DNA of 64,000 nucleotides from Eutreptiella sp. 'Long Island Sound 2002' (Eukaryota > Euglenozoa > Euglenophyceae > Eutreptiales > Eutreptiaceae). Under the pieces are notes generated by a model, which made no database searches, was not told where the DNA came from, and saw only the letters and a list, made by a program, of their open reading frames with translations. The translations under genes and the position numbers were made by a program. How positions within the stretch are numbered: position 1 is the first letter of the stretch; every line of letters starts with the position of its first letter. This document shows, one piece after another, positions 53,160 to 63,490 of this stretch. The stretch lies in NCBI GenBank assembly GCA_964036045.1, contig OZ038381.1, positions 63,736,242 through 63,800,241 on the forward strand. The letters are read 5' to 3'.

Positions 53160-53945
53160 CAACAATACCATGATCAGCAGTCCCACCATATCAGCAATCG
53201 CACCATGTCAGCAGCCCCACAATGTCAGCAGCCATACCATGTCATCAGCCCCACCACGTTACTAGCCCCAGCATGACAGCAGTACCACCATGTCAGCAGC
53301 CACCCCTTGCCAGCAGTCCCACCATATCAGCAGGCATACCATAACACCAGCCATCCATGTCAGCAGCCCCACTATATCACCAGCCATACCAAGGCACCAG
53401 CTACCATATTAGCAGCCCCAGCAAGACAGCAGTCCCAACATATCGGCAGTCCCACCATATCAGCAGCCCCAGCATGTCAATAGCACAATCATATCACCAT
53501 CCATACCATGTCAGCAGCCATACGATGTCAGCAGCCCCACCGTGTTAGCAGCCCGACCATATCAGCAGCCATACCATGTCAGCAGCCGCAGCATGATAGC
53601 AGTCCCACCGTATCTGCAATCCCACCATGTCTGCAGTCGCCCCATGTCAACAGCCCAACCATGTCATCAGCCATACCATGTCAGCAGTCCCACCATATCA
53701 GTAGCCATACCATGTCAGCAGCCATGCCATGTCAGCAGCCAAACCATGTCAGCAGCCATACCATGTCATCAGCCACACCACGTCAGCAGCTGCAACACGT
53801 TAGCAGATACCATGTTAGCAGCACCACCAAAGCAGCAGACCCACCATGTCAATGACCCGGGATGGTAGCCCCACCATGTGAGCAGCCCCATCATGTCATC
53901 AGCCCCACCATGTCAAGAGCCCCACCAGGTCAGCAGCCATACCAC
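53160..53945 (+). repeat. Minisatellite CCATGTCAGCAGCC, block 2
   Basis: Same degenerate repeat as block 1, forward orientation, directly continuing after the gene X element. Confidence 0.9.
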
Positions 53946-53987
53946 CCGAATGTTCCATCGCCGGTGGCTCAGCTCATAACAAACCCG

Positions 53988-54419
53988 CTACAGCTGGTAC
54001 AACCTGTGAAAGTGCACCCCGACACGCTCCATAAACTCACCCTTCCCCCCACTGACAGTCAAACCATGCTTCCTACAAATGGCCTTAAACTCAACTTTAG
54101 TCGAGTCATGCAAATTCCCCCTCTCCATTGCCTTCAACATTGCCTCATCCACATCATACGCGAACACCATCCGCGAGGCAGGGTTAGAAGAGGTAGAGGG
54201 GACAGCTGATGGGTTACGAAGGTCAGAAGAGGAGCTACTGGCAACTTCAGCTGGCAGCTCCAAATCCTCGTCCTCATTGTCTTCGTCCTCACTCTCCAAT
54301 CCAACCCCATACACATCGCCAATATCGGCGTGACGCGTTGCCCTCCTTGGGACGCCCCACAAATCTTGAATGTTCAAGTCACGATAAGCACATGCATGCC
54401 GGGCAGAAATGCTACGCAA
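53988..54419 (-). CDS. SAP-domain ORF (partial)
   Basis: The frame of 144 codons has no ATG at its open end, so it is partial or spliced. It has an acidic stretch (ESEDEDNEDEDLELPAE), a Ser-rich linker and a C-terminal segment STKVEFKAICRKHGLTVSGG then KGEFMERVGVHF. That segment fits the SAP motif (L-x-E-L-K ... C...GL.VSG.K.EL..R), a small DNA-binding helical unit common in chromatin and transposon proteins. It lies between two minisatellite blocks. I am fairly sure of SAP and unsure of the rest. Confidence 0.6.
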   Translation of the reverse strand: MRSISARHACAYRDLNIQDLWGVPRRATRHADIGDVYGVGLESEDEDNEDEDLELPAEVASSSSSDLRNPSAVPSTSSNPASRMVFAYDVDEAMLKAMERGNLHDSTKVEFKAICRKHGLTVSGGKGEFMERVGVHFHRLYQL

Positions 54420-54689
54420 CGTACACCAAAATGGGCCATGGGACCAGGTAGAAGGTAGAAAAGAGACACAGCAAGTGCGATCGTTGCTACGAAGAAAAAA
54501 AAGTCACAAACGGTGCCTACTCCCGTCGCTCTGCGGCAAGTGCTTTCCTGGGTGCCTACTCCCATCGCTCTGCGGCGAGTGCATTCATTTTGGTTTAGGT
54601 TTCGGCACCACTTGCTGCTTCAAATTTCATATGGGGAGCCACCCCACCAACCAGTTGCCTAAAAAGTGCATGCACAGGCGCGGGGGGCA

Positions 54690-55010
54690 AAATCAGAAGT
54701 GGCCCACAAGTGGGCAAGGTGGCTACATAACCCCTGCCGCCTGGGGGGTCCCCACCGCTTCAGAGCGGGGGGATAAATCCGAACTGGCCCAGAAGTGGGC
54801 AAGGTGGCTACATAACCCTGGCCGCTTGGGGGGTACCCATCGCTTTAGAGCGGGCGGCAAAATCAGAAGTGGCCCAAAAGTGGGCAAGATGGCTACATAA
54901 CCCCTGCCGCCTAGGGGGTCCGAATCGCTTCAGATGAAGGGGGAAAAATCAGAAGTGGCCCACAAATGGGCAAGGTGGCTACATAAACCCTTTTTGTGGC
55001 GCCCAAAAGA
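54690..55010. repeat. 85-bp repeat, short array
   Basis: About four units with AATCAGAAGTGGCCCACAAG, GTGGGCAAGGTGGCTACATA, CCCCTGCCGCC and CGCTTCAGAGCGGGGGG. The same unit forms a longer array at 59150-59702. Confidence 0.85.
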
Positions 55011-55157
55011 GGGCAGAATTGCCACGTAACCCCTGCTTTCACGGCGATCCCCAAAAAGGGGGGATAGACATGGCCCACGTTGGGCCAGCGCAAAAAGGCC
55101 ACTAGGGGCGGTCCTTAAGGGCGGTCCCTAACAGAAAAAAATAGTCCCTTAAGGATC

Positions 55158-55365
55158 CCCATGGTCAGCAGCCATACCTTGTCAGCAGTCGCACCATGTC
55201 AGCAGCCCCAGCATGTCATCAGCCATACCATATCAGCAGCCATACAATGTCAGCAGCCCCACCATGTCATCCGCCGTACCATGTCAGCAGCCCCACCATG
55301 TCAGCAGCCCAACCATGTCAGGAGCCCCACCAGGTTAGCAGCCATACCATGTTAGCACCCCCAGC
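55158..55365 (+). repeat. Minisatellite CCATGTCAGCAGCC, block 3
   Basis: Forward repeats, cut off at 55365 by the reverse-transcriptase element. Confidence 0.9.
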
Positions 55366-55825
55366 TTGGAGAAAAATTTTTACCAAATTTTTTTACAAAA
55401 TTTCTACAAATTTTTTACAAAAATTTTTGACCTCTCGCACTTGCTCTCGTGTTGGGATCTGCGAAGCACTACAAGCACCTCAAGCAAAATGAACACGGAA
55501 TCTCTGGTTTGTGAAATCCCTTCTCAAATCAATGATATGGTACCATGGTTTCGGCCTGAGTTTAGGCCCTCGTCAGCCTGCCAATTGTACAAATAAAGAC
55601 AGAAGGTGACAGGTATTATACAAATCTCAGCGTGAAATTAAGAGAAACAACAACCAGCCAAAAAAGATCACCGGAAATTACGCAAAATTATTATTCAAAG
55701 CTGACAGTAAATCATCTGCATCCTAAGTTACATCCGCTTTAAATTCCGCAATTCGGGCGATTCAATTCTTGACATTGTCTGTGTTAATTTTTTGTGGAAT
55801 GCACGTCGAAAACTCGCCTGCGACT

Positions 55826-57246
55826 TCAGGCTGCAGAACATGCGCACGCCCGGCAGCACAGATTTATATTCCTCTGCAGCTTTTTCATCAAACTGCTCCA
55901 TTTAACTGGGATGCACCTATCAAATGGCACTCTGAATACGTGGACACGACCCCCCAACCCTCCCTGTGTCCCTTGTCTGTGCAAAGACTTGTCTCTGTCA
56001 CCCCAATTCACGGGCAAAGGATTCATCACCCTCTTAGGGTAGTGCAGTCTCGTGGTAGCAAGGCGCAATCTCTTCACACAGGCATAGAAAAAGTGTGGAT
56101 GTGAGTTGGTGCGTAGTAACCGCACCAGCTCTGTCTTCACCCATCCTATCTTATGCCAAGCACGGATGTTTTTGGCGAATGGCCTCTCATTAGCTTGGTA
56201 GAAAGGGGTGCAACCACAAACACAAAGCCGAGTTGATTACAAATCATCGCAAACGCATTTGAGATGGGTATAGCTCAATTGATAAAGTTGCTCTTTGTGC
56301 CTGCAACCGCATAACTACTGATGCAAGTGACCAAGAACATTGGTGTGCCTAGGGGTATTACTCACCCAGGGAATATATGAGGCAGTATTCGTGCTTTTGA
56401 AAAAGGTGCCATACGTGGGCGGGGACGGCTTCACACTTCTCAGATCCAAAAATTGTACATCACCAGTTCCCCCGAGACCAGACACTCAAAAGGTAGATGC
56501 GGAGGAAAGGTCTGCTGTAGCTGTTGCACAAGATCAAAGGTTACAGATTGGGGGTGGATCAACAGTCCATCATCCAAAAAAGGCCACATGATGACTTGTG
56601 GTCCCGCCAAAAGCGCATGAGATTGCAGAATAAACGAACGAAGAATTAAATTTGCCCAGGCTGGGGCACAGTTGGTACCCATACTCGAGCCTTGGGCTGG
56701 CCGGTACACACCTCCCCCGTGTGCTTGGAAGATGTTATGGGTAAATACAACCCGAAGCAGTGCTTCACCCAGAGTTAGTGAGGCATGGTAATCCATTTTC
56801 AAATACGGAAAAGAATACTGCAGGTATGCCCATTCTCCAGGGGCAATGGGCTTAGGTAACCATTCAGCAAACTCCTTTTCCAAGCTGGTGCAACGTGAAC
56901 GGTGATGATGCTGTAACCAATGTGCACGCCAAAAGGCGTATGCACTTGCAATACCCCCCCAAGAGAAGTTTGTGTACGGACTGTTGAAGTCAAAACTTGA
57001 AATGCGTGGGGGACCAGCATTGAAATTCCAGATCCTGGGAAGTTCTTCTAAAGGAGCCAATAAGTCTCTGGAATCCCTAAGGGAGCACTGCAGTGGGTCA
57101 CAAATAGCGTCCAAGCGTAAAAACATCTCACCAATAATTGCCAGTAAAGTGGATGGGGGGGTAGTGCACCAATTGGTCAGTCCTGTGATAGGCCGACTAG
57201 GCCAATGCTCATTCTTGGCCTCCAGAGACTTGTGTGTTTTTACCAT
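55826..57246 (-). pseudogene. Penelope-like reverse transcriptase, frameshifted
   Basis: The minus strand carries LMVKTHKSLEAKNEHWPSRP (the KTHK...RPI motif), SSFDFNSPYTNFSWGG (motif A with YTNF), QGSSMGTNCAPAWANLIL (motif B) and MWPFLDDGLLI (catalytic DD). The frame ends early at TGA 56440 just after MYNFWI. One base on, the expected FLDL continues (FLDLRSVKPSPPTYGTFFKS and TNTASYIPWVSNTPRHTNVL), so a single-base indel in a T run split it. A TAG follows near 56320. A downstream frame (56140-55826) with KTELVRLLRTNSHPHFF looks like the thumb region. I see no GIY-YIG endonuclease. The order of motifs and the KTHK start favour a Penelope-like element. It sits between minisatellite blocks and is not functional as written. 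Confidence 0.65.
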
Positions 57247-57384
57247 CAGGTAAAACAGAGGACACTTGACACCACCAAAGTGTCAAGGAAATCTGAAACA
57301 ATGGTAGCGAACCGTGGGTTTGCATTCACCAATGTGTTTTTCAGAAAACACGTTAAATCATCTCTCCACACTGAAGCTTGTCCC

Positions 57385-57728
57385 AGCATGTCAGTAGCCC
57401 AAGCATGTCATCAGCCATACCAGGTCACCAGTCCCACCACATCAGCAGGCATACAATGTCAGCAGCCATACCATGTCAGCAGCCGCACCATGTGAGTAGT
57501 CCCAGCATATCAGTAGCCAAACCATATCAAAACCATATCAACAGCCACACAATATCAGCAGCCCCACAATGTCATCAACCATACCACGTCAGCAGCCCCA
57601 CCATGTCAGCAGTTCCAGCATGTCATCAGCCATAATATATCAGCAGCCATACAATGTCCGCGGCCCAACCATGTCATCAGCCGTACCATGTCAGCAGCCC
57701 CACCATGTCAGCAGTCCCACCATATCAA
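57385..57728 (+). repeat. Minisatellite CCATGTCAGCAGCC, block 4
   Basis: Forward repeats between the reverse-transcriptase element and the GTCGTGTAATTTTT repeats. Confidence 0.9.
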
Positions 57729-57734
57729 GGAAAA

Positions 57735-57890
57735 ATGTAAGTCGTGTACAAAAAAACCGTATAGTCGTGTAATTTTTTTTTGCTGTAAATGCGTGTAATT
57801 TTTTCTTTTGCTGTAAGTCGTGTGAATTATAGATAAAATTGAATTTTTTTATTTTTGCGGTAAGTCCTGTAAATTATAACAAAAAATTGA
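57735..57890 (+). repeat. TGCTGTAAGTCGTGTAATTTTT repeats, short set
   Basis: About four degenerate copies of GTAAGTCGTGTAATTTTT. The same word builds the palindrome at 59703-59965. Confidence 0.75.
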
Positions 57891-57894
57891 AAAA

Positions 57895-58250
57895 TTGAAA
57901 GAAATGCAACCTTTGCAATACATGCGCAATATGTACAGCTGCCGGTTCCGTACGGCACCCCATAGCGACCTTAACGATGGGACGCCGAGTCCACAAAGCA
58001 CATAGTACTCTGCGTGGCCACCAATTAGTTGGGACTCCGCCGATATAACATGGTTTCACATGTTGTCATTGGCACTAGACTCAAAATCTGGCCCAAGAGA
58101 AGAGTCGTGACAGGGCCATGGTCAACATCCAGTGTGCCTGCACTGGGAACAAAATCGGGCTCAAGAAAAAGAGTCCCGACAGGGCCATGGCCAACGCTAG
58201 TGCCACCATTATAGGCCACCAAGGCACTGGTATGGGGCCAATATTATAGC
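57895..58250. repeat. No gene; small direct duplication
   Basis: GTGACAGGGCCATGG near 58108 and CCGACAGGGCCATGG near 58177 mark a direct duplication of about 70 bp with AAAATC(T/G)GG...CAAGA words. Nothing else seen. Confidence 0.5.
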
Positions 58251-58254
58251 AATC

Positions 58255-58704
58255 TTATACGCTCCACCATTGGTACACCAAACGGCGGAGAAAAATACGG
58301 CCCACAAAACATGCACCCGCTACAAGTAGTTGTAGAATGCACGCTTGGATCAAGTCCGTTTTTGTGTCACCGGACTTGGGCTTTGCACCAGGATTGGGGT
58401 TAAGGTGACAAGCGGCACGCAACTCTTTCACTACCTGCTTGCAGAGGTCATCAATGAAAAGCTGGTCACGCTCCAGCTGGCCAGATGCATCTACTGGGTA
58501 GCCATCCGGCACCTTGCGCCACTCTCCACAGATGAGGACCTTGGGACGGGTGTCCTCCTCCTCGGTGGGAGTGTCCACGGAAGGTTGGCCCTTCGCCTTC
58601 TTCTTTGGCACAGGGGCCGTAGGGGGAGGCGCAAAGAGGTCCACCTCTGAATCAGATGACTGTACCTCTTTTTTCTTCACCTCCTTACCTGGGTGAGAAG
58701 CCAA
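58255..58704 (-). CDS. Charged ORF with SAP-like C-terminal part
   Basis: The frame of 150 codons has no ATG at the open end. It is basic and acidic at the start (KEVKKKEVQSSDSEVDLFAP, PVPKKKAKGQPS), then LICGEWRKVPDGYPVDASGQ and LERDQLFIDDLCKQVVKELR, and a segment KELRAACHLNPNPGAKPKSG then DTKTDLIQACI that could be a SAP-type unit. A perfect donor-like CAG-GTAAGG sits near its start on the same strand, so the N-terminal limit is uncertain. It is protein-like, but the function is not known. Confidence 0.45.
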   Translation of the reverse strand: MASHPGKEVKKKEVQSSDSEVDLFAPPPTAPVPKKKAKGQPSVDTPTEEEDTRPKVLICGEWRKVPDGYPVDASGQLERDQLFIDDLCKQVVKELRAACHLNPNPGAKPKSGDTKTDLIQACILQLLVAGACFVGRIFLRRLVYQWWSV

Positions 58705-58782
58705 TAGGGTGCACTTACATGAGGGGAATTCATGATGGAAACATGACGGGGCAGCCCATGGTGCACATGCACATATTACACA

Positions 58783-59120
58783 CTAGCAAAGAGGAAATGT
58801 CACACACAAAAGAGGGGGGACAGCCAAGCCGGAAGCTGAAGGTAACCCACAGAATGTCCAATTGGCATAGCAGCCCAAAATAGGAAATGCACTTTCATTG
58901 TCGGTCCCCCACATGCATTGCACCATATCATGGGTTTGTGGCTCTTCACCGTTGAATGACGAATAAGCTCCTTCGTCAGAGAGTCCCAAACAGCCAAGCA
59001 ATAGTACATTGCATGTGTATTCATAAGGTATCATCCGTGCCCACGGAACTCATTGTGGCCGATTTCTTCGTGTATGCCCCGGTGCCATTCGCAGAGCATT
59101 GCTTGAAGGACACTGTTGCA
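58783..59120 (-). pseudogene. Unknown coding fragment
   Basis: The minus strand reads LQAMLCEWHRGIHEEIGHNE, a stop, then NTHAMYYCLAVWDSLTKELI, RHSTVKSHKPMIWCNACGGP. CNACGG could be a metal-binding pair. Short and interrupted; family unknown. Confidence 0.3.
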
Positions 59121-59149
59121 TACACGAAGGGCAAAAACAAAGGGGGACA

Positions 59150-59702
59150 AAATTCAGAGCGGGGGACAGAATCAGAACTGGCCCACAAGTGGGCAAGGTG
59201 GCTACATCACCGGTGCCGCCTCGGGGGTCCCCACCGCTTCAGAGCGGGGGGCAGAATCAGAAGTGGCCCACAAGTGGGCAAGGTGGCTACATATCCCCTG
59301 CCGCCTAGGGGGTCCCCTCCGCTTCAGAGCGGGGGGCAGAATCAGAAGTGGCCCAGAAGTGGGCAAGGTGGCTACATAACCCCTGCCGCCTCGGGGGTCC
59401 CCACCGCTTCAGAGCGGGGGGCAGAATCACAAGTGGCCCAGAAGTGGGCAAGGTGGCTACATCACCCCTACCGCCTCGGGGGTCCCCTCCGCTTCAGAGC
59501 GGGGGGCAGAATCAGAAGTGGCCCACAAGTGGGCAAGGTGGCTACATAACCCCTGCCACCTAGGGGCTCCCCTCAAGTGGCCCACAAGTGGGCAAGGTGG
59601 CTACATAACCCCTGCCGCCTAGGGGGTCCCCTCCGCTTCAGAGCGGGGGGCAGAATCAGAAGTGGCCCACAAATGGGCAAGGTGGCTACATAACCCCTGC
59701 CG
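59150..59702. repeat. 85-bp repeat, long array
   Basis: About six to seven units spaced 85 bp (GCAGAATCAG at 59166, 59251 and 59336, and onward), with one shortened unit near 59570. Each has the short self-complementary word CGCTTCAGAGCG. The unit is the same as at 54690-55010. Confidence 0.9.
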
Positions 59703-59965
59703 CTTTTTTTTTCTGCTGTAAGTGCGTGTAACAAAAAACCGTTAGGTCATGTAATTTTTTTTTTTGCTGTAAGTCGTGTAATTCTTTTTTTCCCGCTGTA
59801 AATGGGTGTAACAAAAAGGCCGTCAGGTCGTGTAATTTTTTTTTTTTTGCTGTAAGTCGTGTAAGCCGGCTTACACGACTTACAGCAAAAAAAAAAATTA
59901 CACGGCCTGACAGTTTTTTGGTAACGCGCATTTACAGCGGGAAAAAAAAATTACACGAATTACAA
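59703..59965. repeat. Near-perfect palindrome with T/A runs
   Basis: Arms of about 90 bp mirror each other around GCCGGC at about 59869-59874: TGCTGTAAGTCGTGTAAGCC on the left and GGCTTACACGACTTACAGCA on the right, then matching T12/A12 runs and CGTGTAA/TTACACG words, extending imperfectly to 59710 and 59965. It could form a hairpin or cruciform. Confidence 0.85.
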
Positions 59966-59971
59966 CATACA

Positions 59972-60870
59972 CCCATATCAGCAGCCATACAATGTCAGCA
60001 GCCCCACGATGTCATCAGCCAAACCACATCAGCAGCTGCAACACATCAACAGCCGCCATGTTAGAAGCCCCACCATGTCAGCAGGCATACAATGTCAGCA
60101 GCCCCACCATGTCATCAGCCAAACCACGTCAGCAGCAATACCATGTTAGCAGCCCCCCCCAAAGCAGCGAACCCAGCATGTCAGCAGCCATACCTTGTCA
60201 GCAGTGATACAACGTCAGCAAATAAACCATCTCAGCAGCCCCACCATGTCAGCAGTCATACCATTCTCAGCAGCCCCACCATACAAGGAGCCATACAATA
60301 ACAGCAGCCCCACGATGTCACCAGCCAAACTATGTCAGCAGCCGCAGCACGTCGGCAGCCCCGCCATGTCCGCAGCCCCGCCATGTCAGCAAACCTGCAA
60401 TGTCAGCCGCCCTACCATATCGGCAGCCCCACCATGTCAGGAGCCCAACCAGGTCAGCAGTGCCACCATGTCAGCAGCCCCACCATAAAGGCAGCCAAAC
60501 CATGTGAGCAACCCCACCATGTCAGCAGCCCCGCCATGTCAGCAGCACCACCACGTCAGCAGCCCCACCATGTCAGTTGCCATTCCGTGTCAGCAGCCCC
60601 AGGTCAGCAGCCCCGCCATGTCAGCAGCCCCGCCATATCGGCAGGCATACCATGTGGGCAGTCCCAACATGTCAGCAGCCCCACTGTGTCAGCAGCCCCA
60701 CCGTGTCAGCAGTCGCCCCATGTCAGCAGCCCCACCATGTCAGCAGCCCCGCCATATCAGCAGCGTCGCCATATCAGCAGCCATACCTGACATGCTGGGG
60801 CTGCTGACATGGTATGACTGCTAACATGATCCGGCTGCTGACATGGAACGGCTGCTGACATGGTATGGCA
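59972..60870. repeat. Minisatellite CCATGTCAGCAGCC, block 5
   Basis: Forward orientation to about 60787, then reverse (GCTGCTGACATGG) to about 60867. Confidence 0.9.
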
Positions 60871-61004
60871 CAATGCCGCCAGCCATACCAACTCACAGCC
60901 ATTCCATCCCTCTGCAATTACATGATACATCCTCTCCAGGACAACCTTAACTCATCAAACTCTCCACCCCAAACCCCTGGAAATATGGGGTATACATCCG
61001 TCAA

Positions 61005-61370
61005 TCAATCGTGAAGACAGTTGCAACAGACATACAAAATACGTACAGAAATATGCGTGGAACTGGCTAAATGAATCTCCAACCGGCACCTGCACCCCAA
61101 CATGCCTTGCAGCAGCCGGATGACATCTTTTTCTCTGTCTGGCAGCAGCCGAATCTTCCGCTGCCAAAGCTCCTCAGGGCACACGTCCCACCACTCCGCC
61201 GGCAGCTCTAAAATATGAGGACCCGGATCCTCACGGGTTACCTCATCTGAGATCACGTAAGTGCACGTGCCATCCTCCTCGTCCCAGTCTGAGTACCACT
61301 GCACAGTATACCGCCGATGCCTATGGGAATGCAGTTGAGATCGCAGCAGCGAGCATGTAATACACCCCAA
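61005..61370 (-). pseudogene. Chromodomain-like/charged ORF fragment
   Basis: The frame of 122 codons contains RRYTVQWYSDWDEEDGTCTY then VISDEVTRED, and EELWQRKIRLLPDREKDVIR. The second stretch resembles DEWRLSDREVERI beside the chromodomain fragment at 46.8 kb, so the two are probably relatives. No ATG at the open end. A chromodomain assignment for this piece alone is weak. Confidence 0.4.
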
Positions 61371-61775
61371 AGAATGAAGCTGCCAAAAGACCCCGAGAGC
61401 GTGCGAGAGATCTTAGGTCTCAGCAACAAAGTGGGACACAAAGCAGTTGACACTGTGCAGCACACCACCCAAAGACCCGCACTGTGCACTGCAGCCTTGA
61501 TTTGCATCTGGGAGCGCACATGGGCGCCATGCCCCCCTCCCCGCCCAGACGCCAGGGAGCACCTGTGCCCTGGGACACGGACTGTGTCAAAATACTCGAA
61601 ATCGGAGAACTTATCTTCTGTTTTCCACATTTTGGGACGGTAAAGGGGCGCAGGTTCAAGAACCCCAACCCAACCCCCTCAACGTGGCCATACTTCCACT
61701 GGACTCAGTGGAACTGCACCGGGGCACTGCATTGGGGCCGAAGGGTTTGTAGGGAGGGTATGTACTGCAATGTCC

Positions 61776-61778
<3 letters not shown>

Positions 61779-61860
<82 letters not shown>
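61779..61860. repeat. CA microsatellite
   Basis: Perfect (CA)n of about 40 repeats. Confidence 0.95.
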
Positions 61861-61862
<2 letters not shown>

Positions 61863-62410
61863 GAGTCCACCATTGTGGCGACCGAACAGGGGCCGTTCCA
61901 CCAGAATTTTAATCGATTCGACAAGATCACAGTTCGCAATGAAAGATACAGCAAACACCAAAACTTGTGCAGTCTTTGCGGAGGATTTCCGCGTGAGGTT
62001 CTTCAACCCGACGGTACCCTCTCTTCTGTGCCATAGCAAATCGTAAGCAGAAACACTAAACAATCGATGCCGAGGGACCAGGTCCTCAGGGAAACCCGCA
62101 TGCAAGGCGCCAAGTTCAGATCCCACGTAAGGGCGTGCTCGGGCAGACAGAGGAAGGGAGGGTATCGGGGGTTTAGAGAAAGGGTTGGTTAGGGGATGGG
62201 CAATGCAATGCAATGCACACCGCGTTACGCCATCGATTTTGCCGAGTCGAAAGGGTTTTACGGAATCGGCAATGGCGAGCACTCCACTACTAGATATGGA
62301 TGACTGCAGAGGGCGAGTGCAGAGAGGCGAAGGTGAAACACACAGCCCTGCAACGCCAAGTCCCCAGTAAATTGAGATGTGTGAGCTTACTCGTGTCCCA
62401 TGCACTGTCC
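61863..62410 (-). other. Possible coding fragment, unresolved
   Basis: The minus strand over about 62040-61870 reads LVFAVSFIANCDLVESIKIL then VERPLFGRHNGG, which looks protein-like, but it runs into the CA repeat. No start, domain or partner can be given. Confidence 0.25.
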
Positions 62411-62699
62411 ATTAGGCAGCTTGTGTGGCTGCAGTTGGAATATCTCCGGAACGCCGGACCCACCCCATACCAAACCTGCACTTCCGGGGTCTGCTGCCCC
62501 CTGCTGCCCTACCGCTAGCCGACTCCCGAATTACGGTGTGGCGGGCCCTGCTGCAGCACATTGCAGCAGCCTTCCGGCGGTGGCAGCGGCCGGCAGGCGC
62601 AGTTGCCAGCAGCCTCCTACTGAACATGCTGCACCGGCCCCAAAAACTCTGAGAATCCTGGCGCTCCCAGGACAGCGGAGTCTACCGATACCAATGAAT

Positions 62700-63029
62700 T
62701 CACAATACTATCCCCATGCCCTTTGCAACTGATCCCTCTGCACGGGAACAAAACAAAACCGGCTGAGTTCCCTGTGAATCGGACCAAGGCAACAGAAACA
62801 GAGGGCGGTTGCACAACGAGACCTCCTTCACCTTCAAGAGGAGCGGACGGTCTTTGGTGCACAGCCGTTTGGTCTCTGGTGTCAGCGATGATGGGGACAG
62901 TGGCCGCTTCGGAGGCTGCAATACTGGTTTCCGTGACGTGGGCGTTTTGTGCGGGTAAGTGTCCGACAGTGGGGGAATCGGCTGTTTGATCAGCGCGCTG
63001 AACTCTGCAGACCAGCCCAGCTTGTCCAC
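62700..63029 (-). CDS. Unknown basic ORF
   Basis: The frame of 110 codons contains DKLGWSAEFSALIKQPIPPL, SRKPVLQPPKRPLSPSSLTP and ETKRLCTKDRPLLLKVKEVS. The Pro/Lys/Arg patches could be a nuclear signal. No domain recognised. The open end lacks a convincing ATG and abuts a minisatellite, so it is likely partial. Confidence 0.35.
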   Translation of the reverse strand: MDKLGWSAEFSALIKQPIPPLSDTYPHKTPTSRKPVLQPPKRPLSPSSLTPETKRLCTKDRPLLLKVKEVSLCNRPLFLLPWSDSQGTQPVLFCSRAEGSVAKGMGIVL

Positions 63030-63034
63030 TAGCG

Positions 63035-63490
63035 TGTGTATGCCTGCAATGTGCAGCAGTGGCTGATGGGAGCAAAGGCAGTGCCTGCAGTGTGCAGCAG
63101 CAGTGGCAGTGAAGGCAATGCCTGCAGTGTGCAGTTAAGGAGGCTGCTGGCAACCCAGCATGCAGCAAGTGCGGTTGAAGGCAATGCCTGCATAACGTCG
63201 ACAGCGGAATGCAAAAGTAATGCCTGCAATGTGCAGCAGCATCGCCAACCGGCGAAAGCAACGTGTGCCTTGTGCAGCAGTGGCGGCTGAGGGCTCAGGA
63301 AATGGCTGCACTGTGCAGCAGTGGCGGCATGGCAAAGGGATTGCTTGCAGTGCACACCAGCAGTGGCGGCCAGCGATGGCAATGCCTGCATGTATGTGGT
63401 GTGTAGCAGTGGCAGCTGGGGGGGGGGGGGTATGTGCTATGCCTGCAATACCTGCAACGTGTAGCAGTGGCGGCTTGTGGCAAAGATGTT
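63035..63490. repeat. Minisatellite with GCCTGCAGTGTGCAGCAG core
   Basis: Degenerate units of about 36-45 bp sharing ATGCCTGCA, TGTGCAGCAG and TGGCGGC words. It ends near a G run (63420-63430). Confidence 0.8.

Noticed and set aside
56262-56340. tRNA-like start GGGTATAGCTCAATTGATAAAG
   Set aside because: The A-box-like part is there, but no B box, anticodon stem or closing acceptor stem can be formed.
44560-60870. Long open frames reading SAAPPCQQPHHVSS and the like
   Set aside because: They are translations of the 18-20 bp minisatellite in several frames and both strands, with no start or domain.
61779-61860. Open frames of VCVCVC or THTHTH across CA repeats (also at 40782-40812)
   Set aside because: Pure microsatellite translation.
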